Assembly (NCBI RefSeq): GCF_003050835.1
Contig: NZ_QAOJ01000018.1
Location: 1 to 64,000, forward strand
Length of the DNA: 64,000 bases
Direction: 5' to 3'
Source: Pseudomonas sp. GV071
GTDB taxonomy: Bacteria > Pseudomonadota > Gammaproteobacteria > Pseudomonadales > Pseudomonadaceae
The notes below the pieces were generated by a model. That model did not search any database. It saw only the letters and a program-made list of their open reading frames with translations, and was not told the DNA's origin. Below, piece after piece: positions 8,243 through 16,714 of the stretch. The position numbers and the translations under genes were made by a program. The stretch's first letter is position 1. Each line of letters begins with the position of its first letter.

Positions 8243-9832
8243 ATGAAAAAGCTGTTGTTAACCCTCGTCTGCCTGGTCGTTGTCGGCTGCACGAAAACCC
8301 CCGAGCCGGAAAAAACCGTCGATGTCCTGCTGATTGGCGGCGGCATCATGAGTGCCAGCCTGGGCACCTACCTGAATGAATTGGAGCCGGGCTGGAGCAT
8401 CGACATTTACGAACGCATGGGTCAGGTCGCTGAAGAAAGCTCCAACCCCTGGAACAACGCCGGCACCGGCCACTCGGCCTTCTGCGAATTGAACTACACA
8501 CCGGAAACCGCCGATGGCAGCATCGACATCAGCAAGGCGGTGGCGATCAACGAGTCGTTCGAAATATCCAAGCAGTTCTGGGCCTACCAGGTCGAGCAGA
8601 AGGTGCTGAACAACCCCACCACCTTCATCAACAACGTGCCGCACATGAGCTTTGTCTGGGGAGATGAAAACGTCACCTACCTGCAAAAGCGCCATGCGGC
8701 GCTGCAGCACAGCTCGCTGTTCCGCGGCATGGAGTTTTCCACCGACCCGGCGCAGATCGAACAGTGGATTCCGCTGGTCATGGACGGCCGCGCCGAAGGG
8801 CAGAAAATCGCCGCCACGCGCATGCCGATCGGCACCGACGTGAACTTTGGTGAGATCACCCGCCAGCTGTTCGGCTCGCTGACCAGCCGCCCTGGCGTTG
8901 CCCTGCACCTGCAACACGAAGTGCGCGACCTGGTGCGCAATGACGACGGCACCTGGACCGTGGTGGTTGCCGACCTCGGCAACGGCGAGCAGCTGAAAAG
9001 CGTGAAAGCCAAGTTCGTCTTCATTGGTGCCGGTGGCGGCGCGCTGAAGCTGTTGCAGAAATCCGGCATCCCGGAAGCCGAAGGGTATGCCGGCTTCCCG
9101 GTGGGTGGCGAATTCCTCGTCACCACCAACCCGGAGATCGTCGCGCAGCACCAGGCCAAGGTGTATGGCAAAGCCTCGGTGGGCTCGCCGCCGATGTCGG
9201 TGCCGCACTTGGACACCCGCGTGATCGACGGCAAGAAGGCGCTGCTGTTCGGCCCATTCGCCACCTTCTCCACCAAGTTCCTGATCAATGGTTCGCTGTG
9301 GGACATGTTCAGCGCGCTGACCTGGCACAACATGCTGCCCATGGCCCACGCTGGCTTGGATAACACCTCGCTGACCACCTACCTGGTGGGCCAGTTGATG
9401 CTCAGTCAGGACGACCGCATGGCTGCCCTGCGCGAGTACTTCCCCGAGGCCAAAGACGCCGACTGGAAATTGGTACATGCCGGCCAGCGCGTGCAGATCA
9501 TCAAGAAAGACCCGGAACTGGGCGGCATCTTGCAGTTCGGTACCGAAGTGGTGAGCTCGGCGGACGGCAGCATTGCCGCGCTGCTGGGTGCCTCGCCGGG
9601 CGCCTCCACTGCCGCGCCGATCATGCTCTCGGTGCTGGAGAAAACCTTCAAGGACAAGGTCAAGACGCCAGAATGGCAAGCCAAGCTGAAGGAGATCATT
9701 CCCTCCTACGGCCGCAAGTTGAACAACGACCTTGAGCTGACCAACAGTACCCGTGCCTGGAGCAGCGCACGTCTGCAACTGCCGTTCGTGCAGGTTCAGC
9801 CGGACGCCGACCCAATGGTCGACGCGCTGTAA
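8243..9832 (+). CDS. mqo: Malate:quinone oxidoreductase with lipoprotein signal peptide
   Basis: 529 aa. Mqo is an FAD enzyme that oxidises malate to oxaloacetate and passes electrons to the quinone pool. The FAD-binding fold opens with LLIGGGIMSASLG near residue 30, followed by the family motifs ERMGQVAEESS and NNAGTGHSAFCELNYTPE. Before this is MKKLLLTLVCLVVVGC, a lysine-rich start, hydrophobic core and lipobox with Cys16, so the mature protein would be exported and lipid-anchored, unlike classical peripheral cytoplasmic Mqo. An in-frame ATG at 8231 would add four residues; neither start has a clean ribosome-binding site. The gene stands alone. Confidence 0.93.
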   Translation: MKKLLLTLVCLVVVGCTKTPEPEKTVDVLLIGGGIMSASLGTYLNELEPGWSIDIYERMGQVAEESSNPWNNAGTGHSAFCELNYTPETADGSIDISKAVAINESFEISKQFWAYQVEQKVLNNPTTFINNVPHMSFVWGDENVTYLQKRHAALQHSSLFRGMEFSTDPAQIEQWIPLVMDGRAEGQKIAATRMPIGTDVNFGEITRQLFGSLTSRPGVALHLQHEVRDLVRNDDGTWTVVVADLGNGEQLKSVKAKFVFIGAGGGALKLLQKSGIPEAEGYAGFPVGGEFLVTTNPEIVAQHQAKVYGKASVGSPPMSVPHLDTRVIDGKKALLFGPFATFSTKFLINGSLWDMFSALTWHNMLPMAHAGLDNTSLTTYLVGQLMLSQDDRMAALREYFPEAKDADWKLVHAGQRVQIIKKDPELGGILQFGTEVVSSADGSIAALLGASPGASTAAPIMLSVLEKTFKDKVKTPEWQAKLKEIIPSYGRKLNNDLELTNSTRAWSSARLQLPFVQVQPDADPMVDAL

Positions 9833-9843
9833 ACCCCGCCCCA

Positions 9844-9874
9844 GTGGGCGCCGCCGTTTCTACCCGGCGCCCAC
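9844..9874 (+). terminator. Candidate hairpin terminator after mqo
   Basis: A ten-base stem (gtgggcgccg with cggcgcccac) closes an 11-nt loop, starting 12 nt after the mqo stop. No T-run follows, so it may be an mRNA-end stabiliser rather than an intrinsic terminator. Confidence 0.45.
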
Positions 9875-9968
9875 CTGCTGCAGCGCCGTCGCTCGCGCTT
9901 GCGAGCCCGAAGGTTGAGCGGCACACTGCCCGCTCGCAGGCACAACGCCGCCCCTACTGGAGACACCC

Positions 9969-10382
9969 ATGTCTGTAATGGATACCGACAAACGTATGGC
10001 CGCCCGCGCCTTTATCCTCGGTCATGCAGACGCGCTGAGCTGCACGGTGTACCGCCTGGATGAAACCGACCCGGAAGCCGAAGAAGAAGACCTGGGTGAT
10101 GGCAAGGTGCTGTTCGCCGGCCAGTTCAACGCCCCGGCCGAATGGGATGCAGAAGCCCGTGACGATTTCTTTGGCGACGCCGACCCAGGCCTGTTCTTCA
10201 ACGCTTACATCGAAAGCGAAGCCAAACCCGGCAGCAAGGCGCACTTCAGCGCCGAGATCGGCGACTACGTGGCCGCCCTCCCAGGTTTGGGTGAAGTGGT
10301 GATGTATTACGTGTACGACGCCGTGGAAGACGAAAGCGGCCGTCTGTGCGTATTGATTCGCGACGAAGAGCAGCCGGCCTGA
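9969..10382 (+). CDS. Conserved acidic hypothetical protein
   Basis: 137 aa, soluble, with no signal peptide or membrane segment. The composition is strongly acidic, with a cluster DPEAEEEDLGD near residue 35. The C-terminal part (VVMYYVYDAVEDESGRLCVL) looks like beta strands of a compact fold. I do not recognise a named domain. A start at MSVMDTDKR with GGAGA about nine bases upstream is convincing. It faces the convergent DUF2188 gene across a palindromic repeat. Confidence 0.7.
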   Translation: MSVMDTDKRMAARAFILGHADALSCTVYRLDETDPEAEEEDLGDGKVLFAGQFNAPAEWDAEARDDFFGDADPGLFFNAYIESEAKPGSKAHFSAEIGDYVAALPGLGEVVMYYVYDAVEDESGRLCVLIRDEEQPA

Positions 10383-10392
10383 GTGCCCTAAC

Positions 10393-10491
10393 GTAGGGCG
10401 AATACCCGCAGGGTATCCGCCGTTATAACGGCACGGCAGACACCGTGCGGATGGCAGCGGCGGATATCGCCCGAGGCGATATTCGCCCTAC
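10393..10491. repeat. REP-like inverted repeat (GTAGGGCGAATA family)
   Basis: About 30 bases starting gtagggcgaatacccgcagg recur in inverted orientation at the right end (cggatatcgcccgaggcgat then attcgccctac). A second small hairpin (gcacgg...ccgtgc) lies in the centre. This is a typical extragenic palindromic pair. Its right edge overlaps the stop codon of the DUF2188 gene. Confidence 0.8.
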
Positions 10492-10745
10492 TCCTGGTCG
10501 TTGGCCGACTCTTCTTCCTGCCACTTGGCCCATCGCGGCGGCACCAGCTTGCCGGCTTCGTAGGTCTTCTCCACCGTGGTGCCATCTTCGTTGTGGATGA
10601 TCAGCACGGCATCCTTGCCCCGTAGAAAACGCTCGGTTTCCTGAATCAGCCGACCCTTGGTCAAGGCACGTTTGGACGGGCGCGTGGCGCCGCGTTTGAT
10701 CAGTTGCCAACCCTCTGGCACACGGTTGATGTGGTAGTCGCCCAT
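10488..10745 (-). CDS. DUF2188-family small protein
   Basis: 85 aa. The pattern YHINRVPEGWQLIKRGATRP at the start, then a lysine/arginine stretch and LIIHNEDGTTVEKTYE, fits the DUF2188 fold, in which a short beta sheet carries a G-W-x-v/l-k-R core. Its function is unknown. The TAG stop at 10490..10488 is formed by the first bases of the repeat at 10393-10491, so the C-terminus may have been changed by repeat insertion. Confidence 0.72.
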   Translation of the reverse strand: MGDYHINRVPEGWQLIKRGATRPSKRALTKGRLIQETERFLRGKDAVLIIHNEDGTTVEKTYEAGKLVPPRWAKWQEEESANDQE

Positions 10746-11087
10746 GCTGCATTAATCCCTGAATGTCACTGCCACCCCGCCAGGCCTCACGCCACGGGGG
10801 TTTCACCAGCGTGTGAACATCCGAGCGAAACGCTGTGGGCGCAGTTCCCTGCAAGGGATGAGCGGTCATATTCAGCCGCGTTTAATGGCGGGCCTTAGTT
10901 GCACATTGGCAATAGCGCAAGCGCAGCGGGGCAATTGAAAGTTGAGTGGCAAGTTGCACTTTAATATCAAAAAACCGTTTGTCGCCAATGACTTAATTCA
11001 GGCGAACGATCTTGAGGGAGGGCCTTCAGAGTTCCTGTAAGGCCCATTAGGGTTTTGCTACTACTTCATAGAAGAGGAGAAACCAAA
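10746..11087. other. Intergenic region with no gene seen
   Basis: This 342-nt stretch lies between the start of the DUF2188 gene and the KGG-protein gene. It must hold promoters for both. An AT-rich patch (tttaatatcaaaaaaccg, about 10961-10978) upstream of the KGG gene is a likely promoter zone, but no box is clear enough to name. Confidence 0.4.
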
Positions 11088-11255
11088 ATGCCTACCAACA
11101 AAAACCCCGGTAATTTCGCCAACGATCGAGCGAGGGCCTCGGAAGCGGGTCGCAAGGGTGGACACAACAGCGGCGGCAACTTTGCCAATGACCCGCAGAA
11201 AGCCTCCGAAGCCGGCCGCAAAGGCGGCCAGGCCAGCCATGGCGCCAGGGGCTGA
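11088..11255 (+). CDS. KGG-motif stress protein, two repeats
   Basis: 55 aa. It is made of two copies of the general-stress KGG unit (G-N-F-A-N-D, then A-S-E-A-G-R-K-G-G) ending at about residues 24 and 47. This is the family of E. coli YciG-like proteins, which are hydrophilic and starvation-linked with unknown mechanism. I chose the start MPTNKNPG at 11088 because a strong GAAGAGGAGA ribosome-binding site lies just before it; an in-frame start at 11055 would include that site. A good terminator follows. Confidence 0.85.
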   Translation: MPTNKNPGNFANDRARASEAGRKGGHNSGGNFANDPQKASEAGRKGGQASHGARG

Positions 11256-11311
11256 CCTGTTGTTGGATGTGCCCTGATTCACTAACGCCCTGCTAGCTGA
11301 GTCCAGCAAGG

Positions 11312-11335
11312 GCCCGCGACAGCGGGCTTTTGTTT
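11312..11335 (+). terminator. Intrinsic terminator after KGG gene
   Basis: Six G/C pairs (gcccgc with gcgggc) around a gaca loop are followed by TTTTGTTT. It lies 57 nt after the KGG stop and may also serve the facing lipoprotein gene. Confidence 0.8.
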
Positions 11336-11365
11336 GTCTGGCGTTTGAGATTTTGTAGTACCGGA

Positions 11366-11800
11366 CTATCGGCGGTGCTGGCGCCCATCGCCACGCCCGC
11401 GATCATCGCCGCGGTGGTCGTTGCCGCGGTGGTCATCCCGGCCACGGGAGTGATGACGGTCCTGGCCGCGCCCTGGCGCCGGGTAGTAACCACGCGGCGG
11501 CTGATTCCAGCCTTGCTGCATGGGCGCGCGATGGGGCGTGGAGTAATAACGCGGTTGCGGTGCCGGCACGTAATAGCGTGGCGCCGGACGATACACCGGC
11601 GGCGGCGAGTAGTAACGCGGTGCCGAGTACACCCGGTACTGCTGCACGCTGTAACCACCCCCATATACCGGAGCACTGTAGACGTTGCCATAGCCACCCC
11701 GGCCATAGCTGCGGTCGTAATTGTCGTCGTAGTCATAACCCGCACAACCAGCCAGAAACAGACCTATCAGACCCAGCAGCAGGGTTCGGTAACGCATCAT
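11366..11800 (-). CDS. Small Tyr/Arg/Pro-rich lipoprotein
   Basis: 144 aa. It starts MMRYRTLLLGLIGLFLAGC with a clear lipobox (FLAGC), then a low-complexity body rich in Tyr, Pro, Arg and Gly (many PRYY units) and ends in an Arg/His/Asp/Gly tail with no hydrophobic segment. GGAGG lies five bases before the first ATG of a double ATG. It is likely an envelope lipoprotein with a disordered cationic tail. I recognise no named family. Confidence 0.7.
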   Translation of the reverse strand: MMRYRTLLLGLIGLFLAGCAGYDYDDNYDRSYGRGGYGNVYSAPVYGGGYSVQQYRVYSAPRYYSPPPVYRPAPRYYVPAPQPRYYSTPHRAPMQQGWNQPPRGYYPAPGRGQDRHHSRGRDDHRGNDHRGDDRGRGDGRQHRR

Positions 11801-12129
11801 GGCAGCCTCCTGAGACCGCACGGGAACCGAGTGGCGAGTGCCGCTCTTTGGCTGTTCCCGAAGTCTTGGACAGCGCAGAAACCTCTCGGCTTGCTGTAGG
11901 AGCTTTCAAATTCCGTTGCCAGTTATTTCATCGACGCACCAAAGCACGGCACGACCGCCGCCGGCGCCTTATTTTTGCGCACGACTTCGCCCTCCCCTGT
12001 CTCGCTCACTCTCCCCAGCCCCCGGCATAGCTGGCCGGCGCTAACTTGGCACGCCTCTCGCTTTAGCTCAGGCGTGCAGGATTAACCTCGGCCACCACCG
12101 GGGCACGCGGCACCACAATTTGCAATGGA

Positions 12130-12226
12130 TGACTAGGGTTCCGGCTAGCGCTTAAAACGCTCAGTGACTGGTCCGAGAGTTGTCGACCTCCAGTGAGGTT
12201 ACACGGCGGGACAAAAGCCCGGGAGA
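12130..12226 (+). promoter_or_regulatory. Guanidine-I riboswitch (ykkC-yxkD aptamer)
   Basis: The conserved blocks of the class appear in order and at the usual spacing: ctagggttccgg at 12133, gactggtccgagag at 12166, and acacggcgggacaaaagccc then gggaga at 12201-12226. Downstream, gcccgc runs into a T6 tract at 12257-12262, and its cccgc can pair with gcggg inside the aptamer. That suggests ligand binding prevents a terminator that otherwise forms before the ribosome-binding site at 12271. It controls the transport and degradation operon that follows. Confidence 0.93.
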
Positions 12227-12281
12227 CGAACGCCAAGCCGCGTTACGCCTGCCCGCTTTTTTCTCGAACTGGAGGTTTTTT

Positions 12282-13349
12282 ATGCGCAAGTCCGCTGTTC
12301 TAGCCCTCGCTTTCACTGGCCTTGCTGCCGCCCTCAGTTTCAGCGCCCACGCTGCCCCGAAAGAAAAATTCAGCGTCTGCTGGACCCTCTACGCCGGTTG
12401 GATGCCGTGGGAATACGCGGCCGCCGAAGGCATCGTCGACAAGTGGGCGAAGAAGTACAACATCGCCATCAACGTGGTGCAGCTCAACGACTACGTCGAG
12501 TCGATCAACCAGTACACCGCCGGCCAGTTCGATGGCTGCACCATGACCAACATGGACGCCCTGACCATCCCCGCTGCTGGCGGCGTCGACTCCACCGCCC
12601 TGGTGGTCAGCGACTTCTCCAACGGCAACGACGGCATCGTGCTCAAAGGCAAGGGCAAGACCCTGGCCGACCTCAAGGGCCAACCGGTCAATCTGGTCGA
12701 GCTTTCGGTGTCCCACTACCTGCTGGCCCGTGGCCTGGAAAGCGCCGGGCTGAGCGAAAAAGACTTGAGCGTGGTGAACACTTCCGACGCTGACATCGCC
12801 GCCGCCTTCAACACCAGCGAAGTCAATTCGGTGGTGACCTGGAACCCGATGCTGGCGGAAATAAAAGCCCTGCCCGACACCACCGAAGTGTTCAACTCCA
12901 GCCAGATTCCCGGCGAGATCATGGACATGATGGTGGTCAACACCCAGACCCTGAAAGACAACCCGGCCCTGGGCAAAGCCTTGACCGGCGCCTGGTTCGA
13001 AATCATGGAACTGATGACCACCGACAGCCCGCGCGCCACCGCCGCCCTGGAACACATGGCCAAGGCCTCGGGCACCGACCTGGCTGGCTTCAAGTCGCAA
13101 CTGGCGACCACCAAGTTGTTCTACACCGCCAAAGACGCCCTGGCCTTCGCCACCAGCCCGCAACTGCCGGACACCATGAACAAGGTGGCGAACTTCTCCT
13201 TCGCCCACGGCCTGCTTGGCGAAGGCGCTAAAGACGCCGGCGCCGTTGGCATGAGCTTCGCCAAAGGCAAGGTCACCGGGGACCAGGGCAACATCAAGCT
13301 GCGCTTTGACCCCAGCTACGTGCAGATGGCTGCTGACGGCACCTTGTAG
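12282..13349 (+). CDS. Guanidine-operon ABC transporter, periplasmic binding protein
   Basis: 355 aa with a signal peptide cleaved near AHA-AP at residue 24. It belongs to the NMT1/nitrate-taurine type of binding proteins (FSVCWTLYAGWMPWEYAAAE at the mature start). In urea-carboxylase-associated clusters this family supplies the importer. Position directly under the guanidine riboswitch suggests guanidine or a close derivative as ligand; this is inferred, not shown. GGAGG lies six bases before ATG 12282. Permease and ATPase follow, separated by a palindromic repeat. Confidence 0.88.
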   Translation: MRKSAVLALAFTGLAAALSFSAHAAPKEKFSVCWTLYAGWMPWEYAAAEGIVDKWAKKYNIAINVVQLNDYVESINQYTAGQFDGCTMTNMDALTIPAAGGVDSTALVVSDFSNGNDGIVLKGKGKTLADLKGQPVNLVELSVSHYLLARGLESAGLSEKDLSVVNTSDADIAAAFNTSEVNSVVTWNPMLAEIKALPDTTEVFNSSQIPGEIMDMMVVNTQTLKDNPALGKALTGAWFEIMELMTTDSPRATAALEHMAKASGTDLAGFKSQLATTKLFYTAKDALAFATSPQLPDTMNKVANFSFAHGLLGEGAKDAGAVGMSFAKGKVTGDQGNIKLRFDPSYVQMAADGTL

Positions 13350-13441
13350 GTTGGGCTGAGTGCAACGAAGCCCAACGCGGACCTCGATGCTTGCCTCCCG
13401 ATCGCAATGTTGGGCTTCGCCTTTGGCTCAACCCAACCTAC
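13347..13441. repeat. Inverted repeat (GTAGGTTGGGCTGAG family) in guanidine operon
   Basis: The left arm (taggttgggctgagtgcaac then gaagcccaac) and right arm (gttgggcttcgcctttggct then caacccaaccta) are near-perfect reverse complements over about 30 bases, about 33 bases apart. It begins at the stop codon of the binding-protein gene. An ATG at 13407 within the right arm opens in frame with the permease. Confidence 0.85.
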
Positions 13442-13460
13442 CCGGATACGGTACGAAACT

Positions 13461-14276
13461 TTGAGACTGATCAATCGCCACCCGGACGGTGCCGGACGAC
13501 TGCTGCTAATCCTGCTGCCGTTCGCCCTGCTGCTGTTCGCCTACTTCACCGGTTCCTCGGCGCGGTTGGCGGACAACCCCAATGACAAGCTGCTGCCCAG
13601 CGCCGTGCAAATGACCGATGCGGTCAAGCGCATGGCCTTTGAAGAAGACAAACGCAGCGGCGGTTATCTGCTCTGGCAGGACACTGCCTCCAGCCTGCAA
13701 CGCTTAGGCATGGGCCTGGGTATCGCCGCTGTGGTCGGCCTGTGCCTGGGTATCGCCGCCGGCACCCTGCCGCTGTTCGGCGCGCCACTGTCGCCACTGC
13801 TGACCGTGCTGTCGATGGTGCCGCCGCTGGCGATCCTGCCGATTCTGTTCATCGTCTTCGGTTTGGGTGAGCTGTCGAAAGTCATGCTGATCGTGATCGG
13901 CATCACCCCGGTACTGGCCCGAGACCTGGAACAACGGGCGCGGGAAATTCCGCCGGAGCTGCTGATCAAAGCACAAACCCTCGGCGCCTCGACCTGGACC
14001 CTGATTCTGCGGGTGGTCCTGCCGCAACTGCTGCCGCGCCTGCTGATTGCCCTGCGCCTGGTGCTGGGTTCAGCCTGGCTGTTTCTGATTGCCGCCGAAG
14101 CCATCGCCTCCACCGATGGCCTCGGCTACCGGGTGTTTCTGGTGCGCCGCTACATGGCCATGGACGTGATTCTGCCCTACGTGGTGTGGATCACCCTGCT
14201 GGCGTGGCTGATGGACCTGGGCCTCAAGCGCCTGACCTACCTGGCCTTCCCTTGGTATGAAGGAGCGAAAGCATGA
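13461..14276 (+). CDS. Guanidine-operon ABC transporter, permease
   Basis: 271 aa from a TTG start at 13461 (MRLINRHPDG). About six membrane helices surround the binding-protein-dependent transport signature EIPPELLIKAQTLGASTWTL near residue 170, the cytoplasmic EAA loop that contacts the ATPase. An in-frame ATG at 13407 would add 18 residues translated from a palindromic repeat (MLGFAFGSTQPT), so I prefer the TTG start; neither has a strong ribosome-binding site. The stop overlaps the ATPase start (ATGA). Confidence 0.85.
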   Translation: MRLINRHPDGAGRLLLILLPFALLLFAYFTGSSARLADNPNDKLLPSAVQMTDAVKRMAFEEDKRSGGYLLWQDTASSLQRLGMGLGIAAVVGLCLGIAAGTLPLFGAPLSPLLTVLSMVPPLAILPILFIVFGLGELSKVMLIVIGITPVLARDLEQRAREIPPELLIKAQTLGASTWTLILRVVLPQLLPRLLIALRLVLGSAWLFLIAAEAIASTDGLGYRVFLVRRYMAMDVILPYVVWITLLAWLMDLGLKRLTYLAFPWYEGAKA

Positions 14277-15076
14277 GCGCCTTCATCGAAGTGAAAAATG
14301 TGTGGCAAACCTACGGCGATCAAGTGGTTCTGGAGAACCTGAATATCACCGTCGCCGAGGGTGAGTTCTGCACCCTGGTGGGCACCTCCGGCTGCGGCAA
14401 GTCGACCTTCCTGCGTCTGCTGCTGGGCCAGGAAGTGCCGAGCAAGGGCGAGATTCTGCTCGGCGGCAAAAAGCTGGTTGGCGAGCCGGACTCCAGCCGC
14501 GGTGTGGTGTTTCAGCGTTACTCGGTATTCCCCCATCTGTCGGTACTGAACAACGTCGCCCTCGGCCTGGAGCTGCCGCGCTCGCCACTGTTTGGCCGGC
14601 TGTTTGGCCAGGCCAAACGCGATGCCCGCGAACAAGCTGCCGAGCTGCTGAAAAAAGTCGGACTCGGCCACTCCCTGGACAAATACCCCACCCAGCTTTC
14701 CGGCGGCATGCAGCAACGCCTGGCGATTGCCCAGGCGCTGATCATGCAGCCGCGCGTGTTGCTCCTCGACGAACCCTTCGGCGCCCTCGACCCGGGCATC
14801 CGCAAAGACATGCACGAGCTGCTGCTGGAGCTGTGGCGCGAAACCAAGCTGACGGTGTTCATGGTCACCCACGACCTGTCCGAAGGTTTCACCCTTGGCA
14901 CCCGCCTGATGGTGTTCGACAAGGTCCGCCACGACCCGCACGCCCCGAATGCCTACGGCGCGCGCATCACCTACGACATTCCCCTGAACCCCGACCGCCG
15001 CGCCACCCGTGCCGCCGTCGACGCCCTGCCGGCGCACGTCACCGGCAGCCTGCATTCTGTCTACCAAGGAGCCTGA
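14273..15076 (+). CDS. Guanidine-operon ABC transporter, ATPase
   Basis: 267 aa. The Walker A motif is GTSGCGKS at residues 37-44, the signature is LSGGMQQR near 142, and Walker B is VLLLDEPFGALD near 160 with the switch His in VMVTHDL. It belongs to the nitrate/taurine importer subfamily. It is translationally coupled to the permease by a four-base overlap and is followed two bases later by the first deiminase-type protein, so uptake and breakdown are one transcription unit. Confidence 0.92.
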   Translation: MSAFIEVKNVWQTYGDQVVLENLNITVAEGEFCTLVGTSGCGKSTFLRLLLGQEVPSKGEILLGGKKLVGEPDSSRGVVFQRYSVFPHLSVLNNVALGLELPRSPLFGRLFGQAKRDAREQAAELLKKVGLGHSLDKYPTQLSGGMQQRLAIAQALIMQPRVLLLDEPFGALDPGIRKDMHELLLELWRETKLTVFMVTHDLSEGFTLGTRLMVFDKVRHDPHAPNAYGARITYDIPLNPDRRATRAAVDALPAHVTGSLHSVYQGA

Positions 15077-15078
15077 AC

Positions 15079-15807
15079 ATGACCAGTGCCTTGAGCCTGC
15101 GCCCCAGCCTGTATGAAGAAACCGTACCCGGCGGCGGCCACACCTCGTTCGTGCTCAAACGCGGCCAGCTGCTGCGCATCACCGACCTCGAAGGCGGCGC
15201 CAATGTCAGCCTGATGCTGCTCAATGCCGCCGAGAAAAGTGAGCGCCTGAACCTGCCGGACAGCCTCAAAGGCCAGCACACCGCCAAGCTCACCGTCGGC
15301 CATTGCCTGTATTCGGACATGGGCCGCGTACTCGCCGCCATCACCGCCGACACCTGCGGCTGGCACGACAGCTTTGGCGGCGTGCTGAGCGCCACCGAGG
15401 TGCAGGAAAAATACGGCGCCGGCCGCTACCAGGAACTGCGCAACAGCTTCTTCCGCAACGGCGTGGACAACCTGCTGGTGGAAATGGGCAAGTGGAACCT
15501 CAACCTGCAAGACCTGCTGATGGTGCTCAACCTGTTCAGCAAGGTGACGGTCGACAGCGACGGCTGCTTCCACTTCGTCGAAGACAACTCCAAGGTCGGT
15601 GACTACGTCGAGCTGTATGCACCGATGGACACCCTGGTGGTGCTGACCGCCCTGCAACATCCGATGGACCCGAATCCTGCGTACGCACCCAAGCCGGTCC
15701 AGTTGAGCTGGAGCCAGGTCGCCGAAGACGGCATCAGCGTGCTGTGCCGCACCTCGCGCCCGGAAAACGGCCGCGCTTTCCACAACACCGAACGTCAGTA
15801 CCTCTGA
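15079..15807 (+). CDS. Urea-carboxylase-associated protein 1 (carboxyguanidine deiminase subunit)
   Basis: 242 aa, DUF1989 family. Proteins long annotated as urea-amidolyase-associated proteins were shown to form carboxyguanidine deiminase (CgdAB), which converts carboxyguanidine to allophanate plus ammonia. Conserved residues visible include HCLYSDMGRVL, TADTCGWHDSFGG (Cys and His typical of the metal site) and the second GW/HD block. I do not assign A or B. The start at 15079 is two bases after the ATPase stop with AAGGAG upstream. The guanidine riboswitch supports this role over urea metabolism. Confidence 0.9.
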   Translation: MTSALSLRPSLYEETVPGGGHTSFVLKRGQLLRITDLEGGANVSLMLLNAAEKSERLNLPDSLKGQHTAKLTVGHCLYSDMGRVLAAITADTCGWHDSFGGVLSATEVQEKYGAGRYQELRNSFFRNGVDNLLVEMGKWNLNLQDLLMVLNLFSKVTVDSDGCFHFVEDNSKVGDYVELYAPMDTLVVLTALQHPMDPNPAYAPKPVQLSWSQVAEDGISVLCRTSRPENGRAFHNTERQYL

Positions 15808-15817
15808 GGGCCACGCC

Positions 15818-16453
15818 ATGTCACTAATCCACAGCCCTCGCCATGCAGAAGCCGCCATCTTTCGCGCCACCATCGCCGCCGGCGAGCCGTTCCTCAAAGA
15901 AGTGAAAGCCGGGCAAACCCTGCGTCTGCTCGACCTGGAAGGTAACCAGGCGGTCGACACCCTGTTCTTCAGCGCCAGCAACCCACGCGAGCGCTACGAC
16001 GTGCAACGCACCCTGCGCAAACAGAACCGCGTGTACCTGACCACCGGCACCGTTTTGTACTCCAACCTCGGCAACCCGCTACTGACCATCACCGCCGACA
16101 CCTGTGGCCGCCACGACACCTTGGGCGGCGCCTGCGCACAGGAAAGCAACACCGTGCGCTACGCCCTCGACAAACGCTACATGCACAGCTGCCGCGACAA
16201 CTTCCTGCGCGCCAGCCTGCACGACGGCCGCCTGAACAAGGCCGACATCAGCGCCAACATCAACTTCTTCATGAACGTGCCGGTCACCCCCGAAGGCGGC
16301 CTGACGTTTGAAGACGGCATTTCCGCCGCCGGCAAATACGTCGAGCTGGTGGCGCATATGGACGTCATCGTCCTGATCTCCAACTGCCCGCAACTGAACA
16401 ACCCCTGCAACGGCTACAACCCGACGCCTGCGGAGTTCCTGGTATGGGACTGA
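15818..16453 (+). CDS. Urea-carboxylase-associated protein 2 (carboxyguanidine deiminase subunit)
   Basis: 211 aa, DUF1989 family and paralogous to the preceding product; the two are expected to work as a heteromer. It shares TADTCGRHDTLGGACAQESN and the LVAHMDVIVLISNCPQ core near the C-terminus. It starts 10 nt after its partner. About 260 nt, mostly a palindromic repeat, separate it from the carboxylase that makes its substrate. Together they bridge guanidine carboxylation and allophanate hydrolysis. Confidence 0.9.
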   Translation: MSLIHSPRHAEAAIFRATIAAGEPFLKEVKAGQTLRLLDLEGNQAVDTLFFSASNPRERYDVQRTLRKQNRVYLTTGTVLYSNLGNPLLTITADTCGRHDTLGGACAQESNTVRYALDKRYMHSCRDNFLRASLHDGRLNKADISANINFFMNVPVTPEGGLTFEDGISAAGKYVELVAHMDVIVLISNCPQLNNPCNGYNPTPAEFLVWD

Positions 16454-16515
16454 TTCGGCGGTGGTTGTTTGCGGTTTGCCAGAGTCGCAGTGGGCAGGTG
16501 TTAAACGCAGATTCG

Positions 16516-16621
16516 CTCCCCTCTCCCGCGTGCGGGAGAGGGGCCGGGGGTGAGGGTAGGGGCCAAACGCACCATCAAAGTCCCCCCTCACCCTAACCCT
16601 CTCCCACCAGGGGAGAGGGGA
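16516..16621. repeat. Inverted repeat (CCCTCTCCC family) before the carboxylase gene
   Basis: The left half (cccctctcccgcgtgcggga then gaggggccgggggtgaggg) and right half (ccctcaccctaaccctctcc then caccaggggagagggg) are imperfect reverse complements. Each half also folds on its own around ctctcccg/cgggagag. It belongs to the same family as the copy inside the carboxylase gene at 18998-19098. Confidence 0.85.
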
Positions 16622-16714
16622 CTGACCGAGTACAGCATTCCCCACCGTGGACGACCCCGGTGCAGACCCAAATACAGCGGGACGGCCCGCCTCCCCTTTC
16701 GAGGGCTCGACGAC

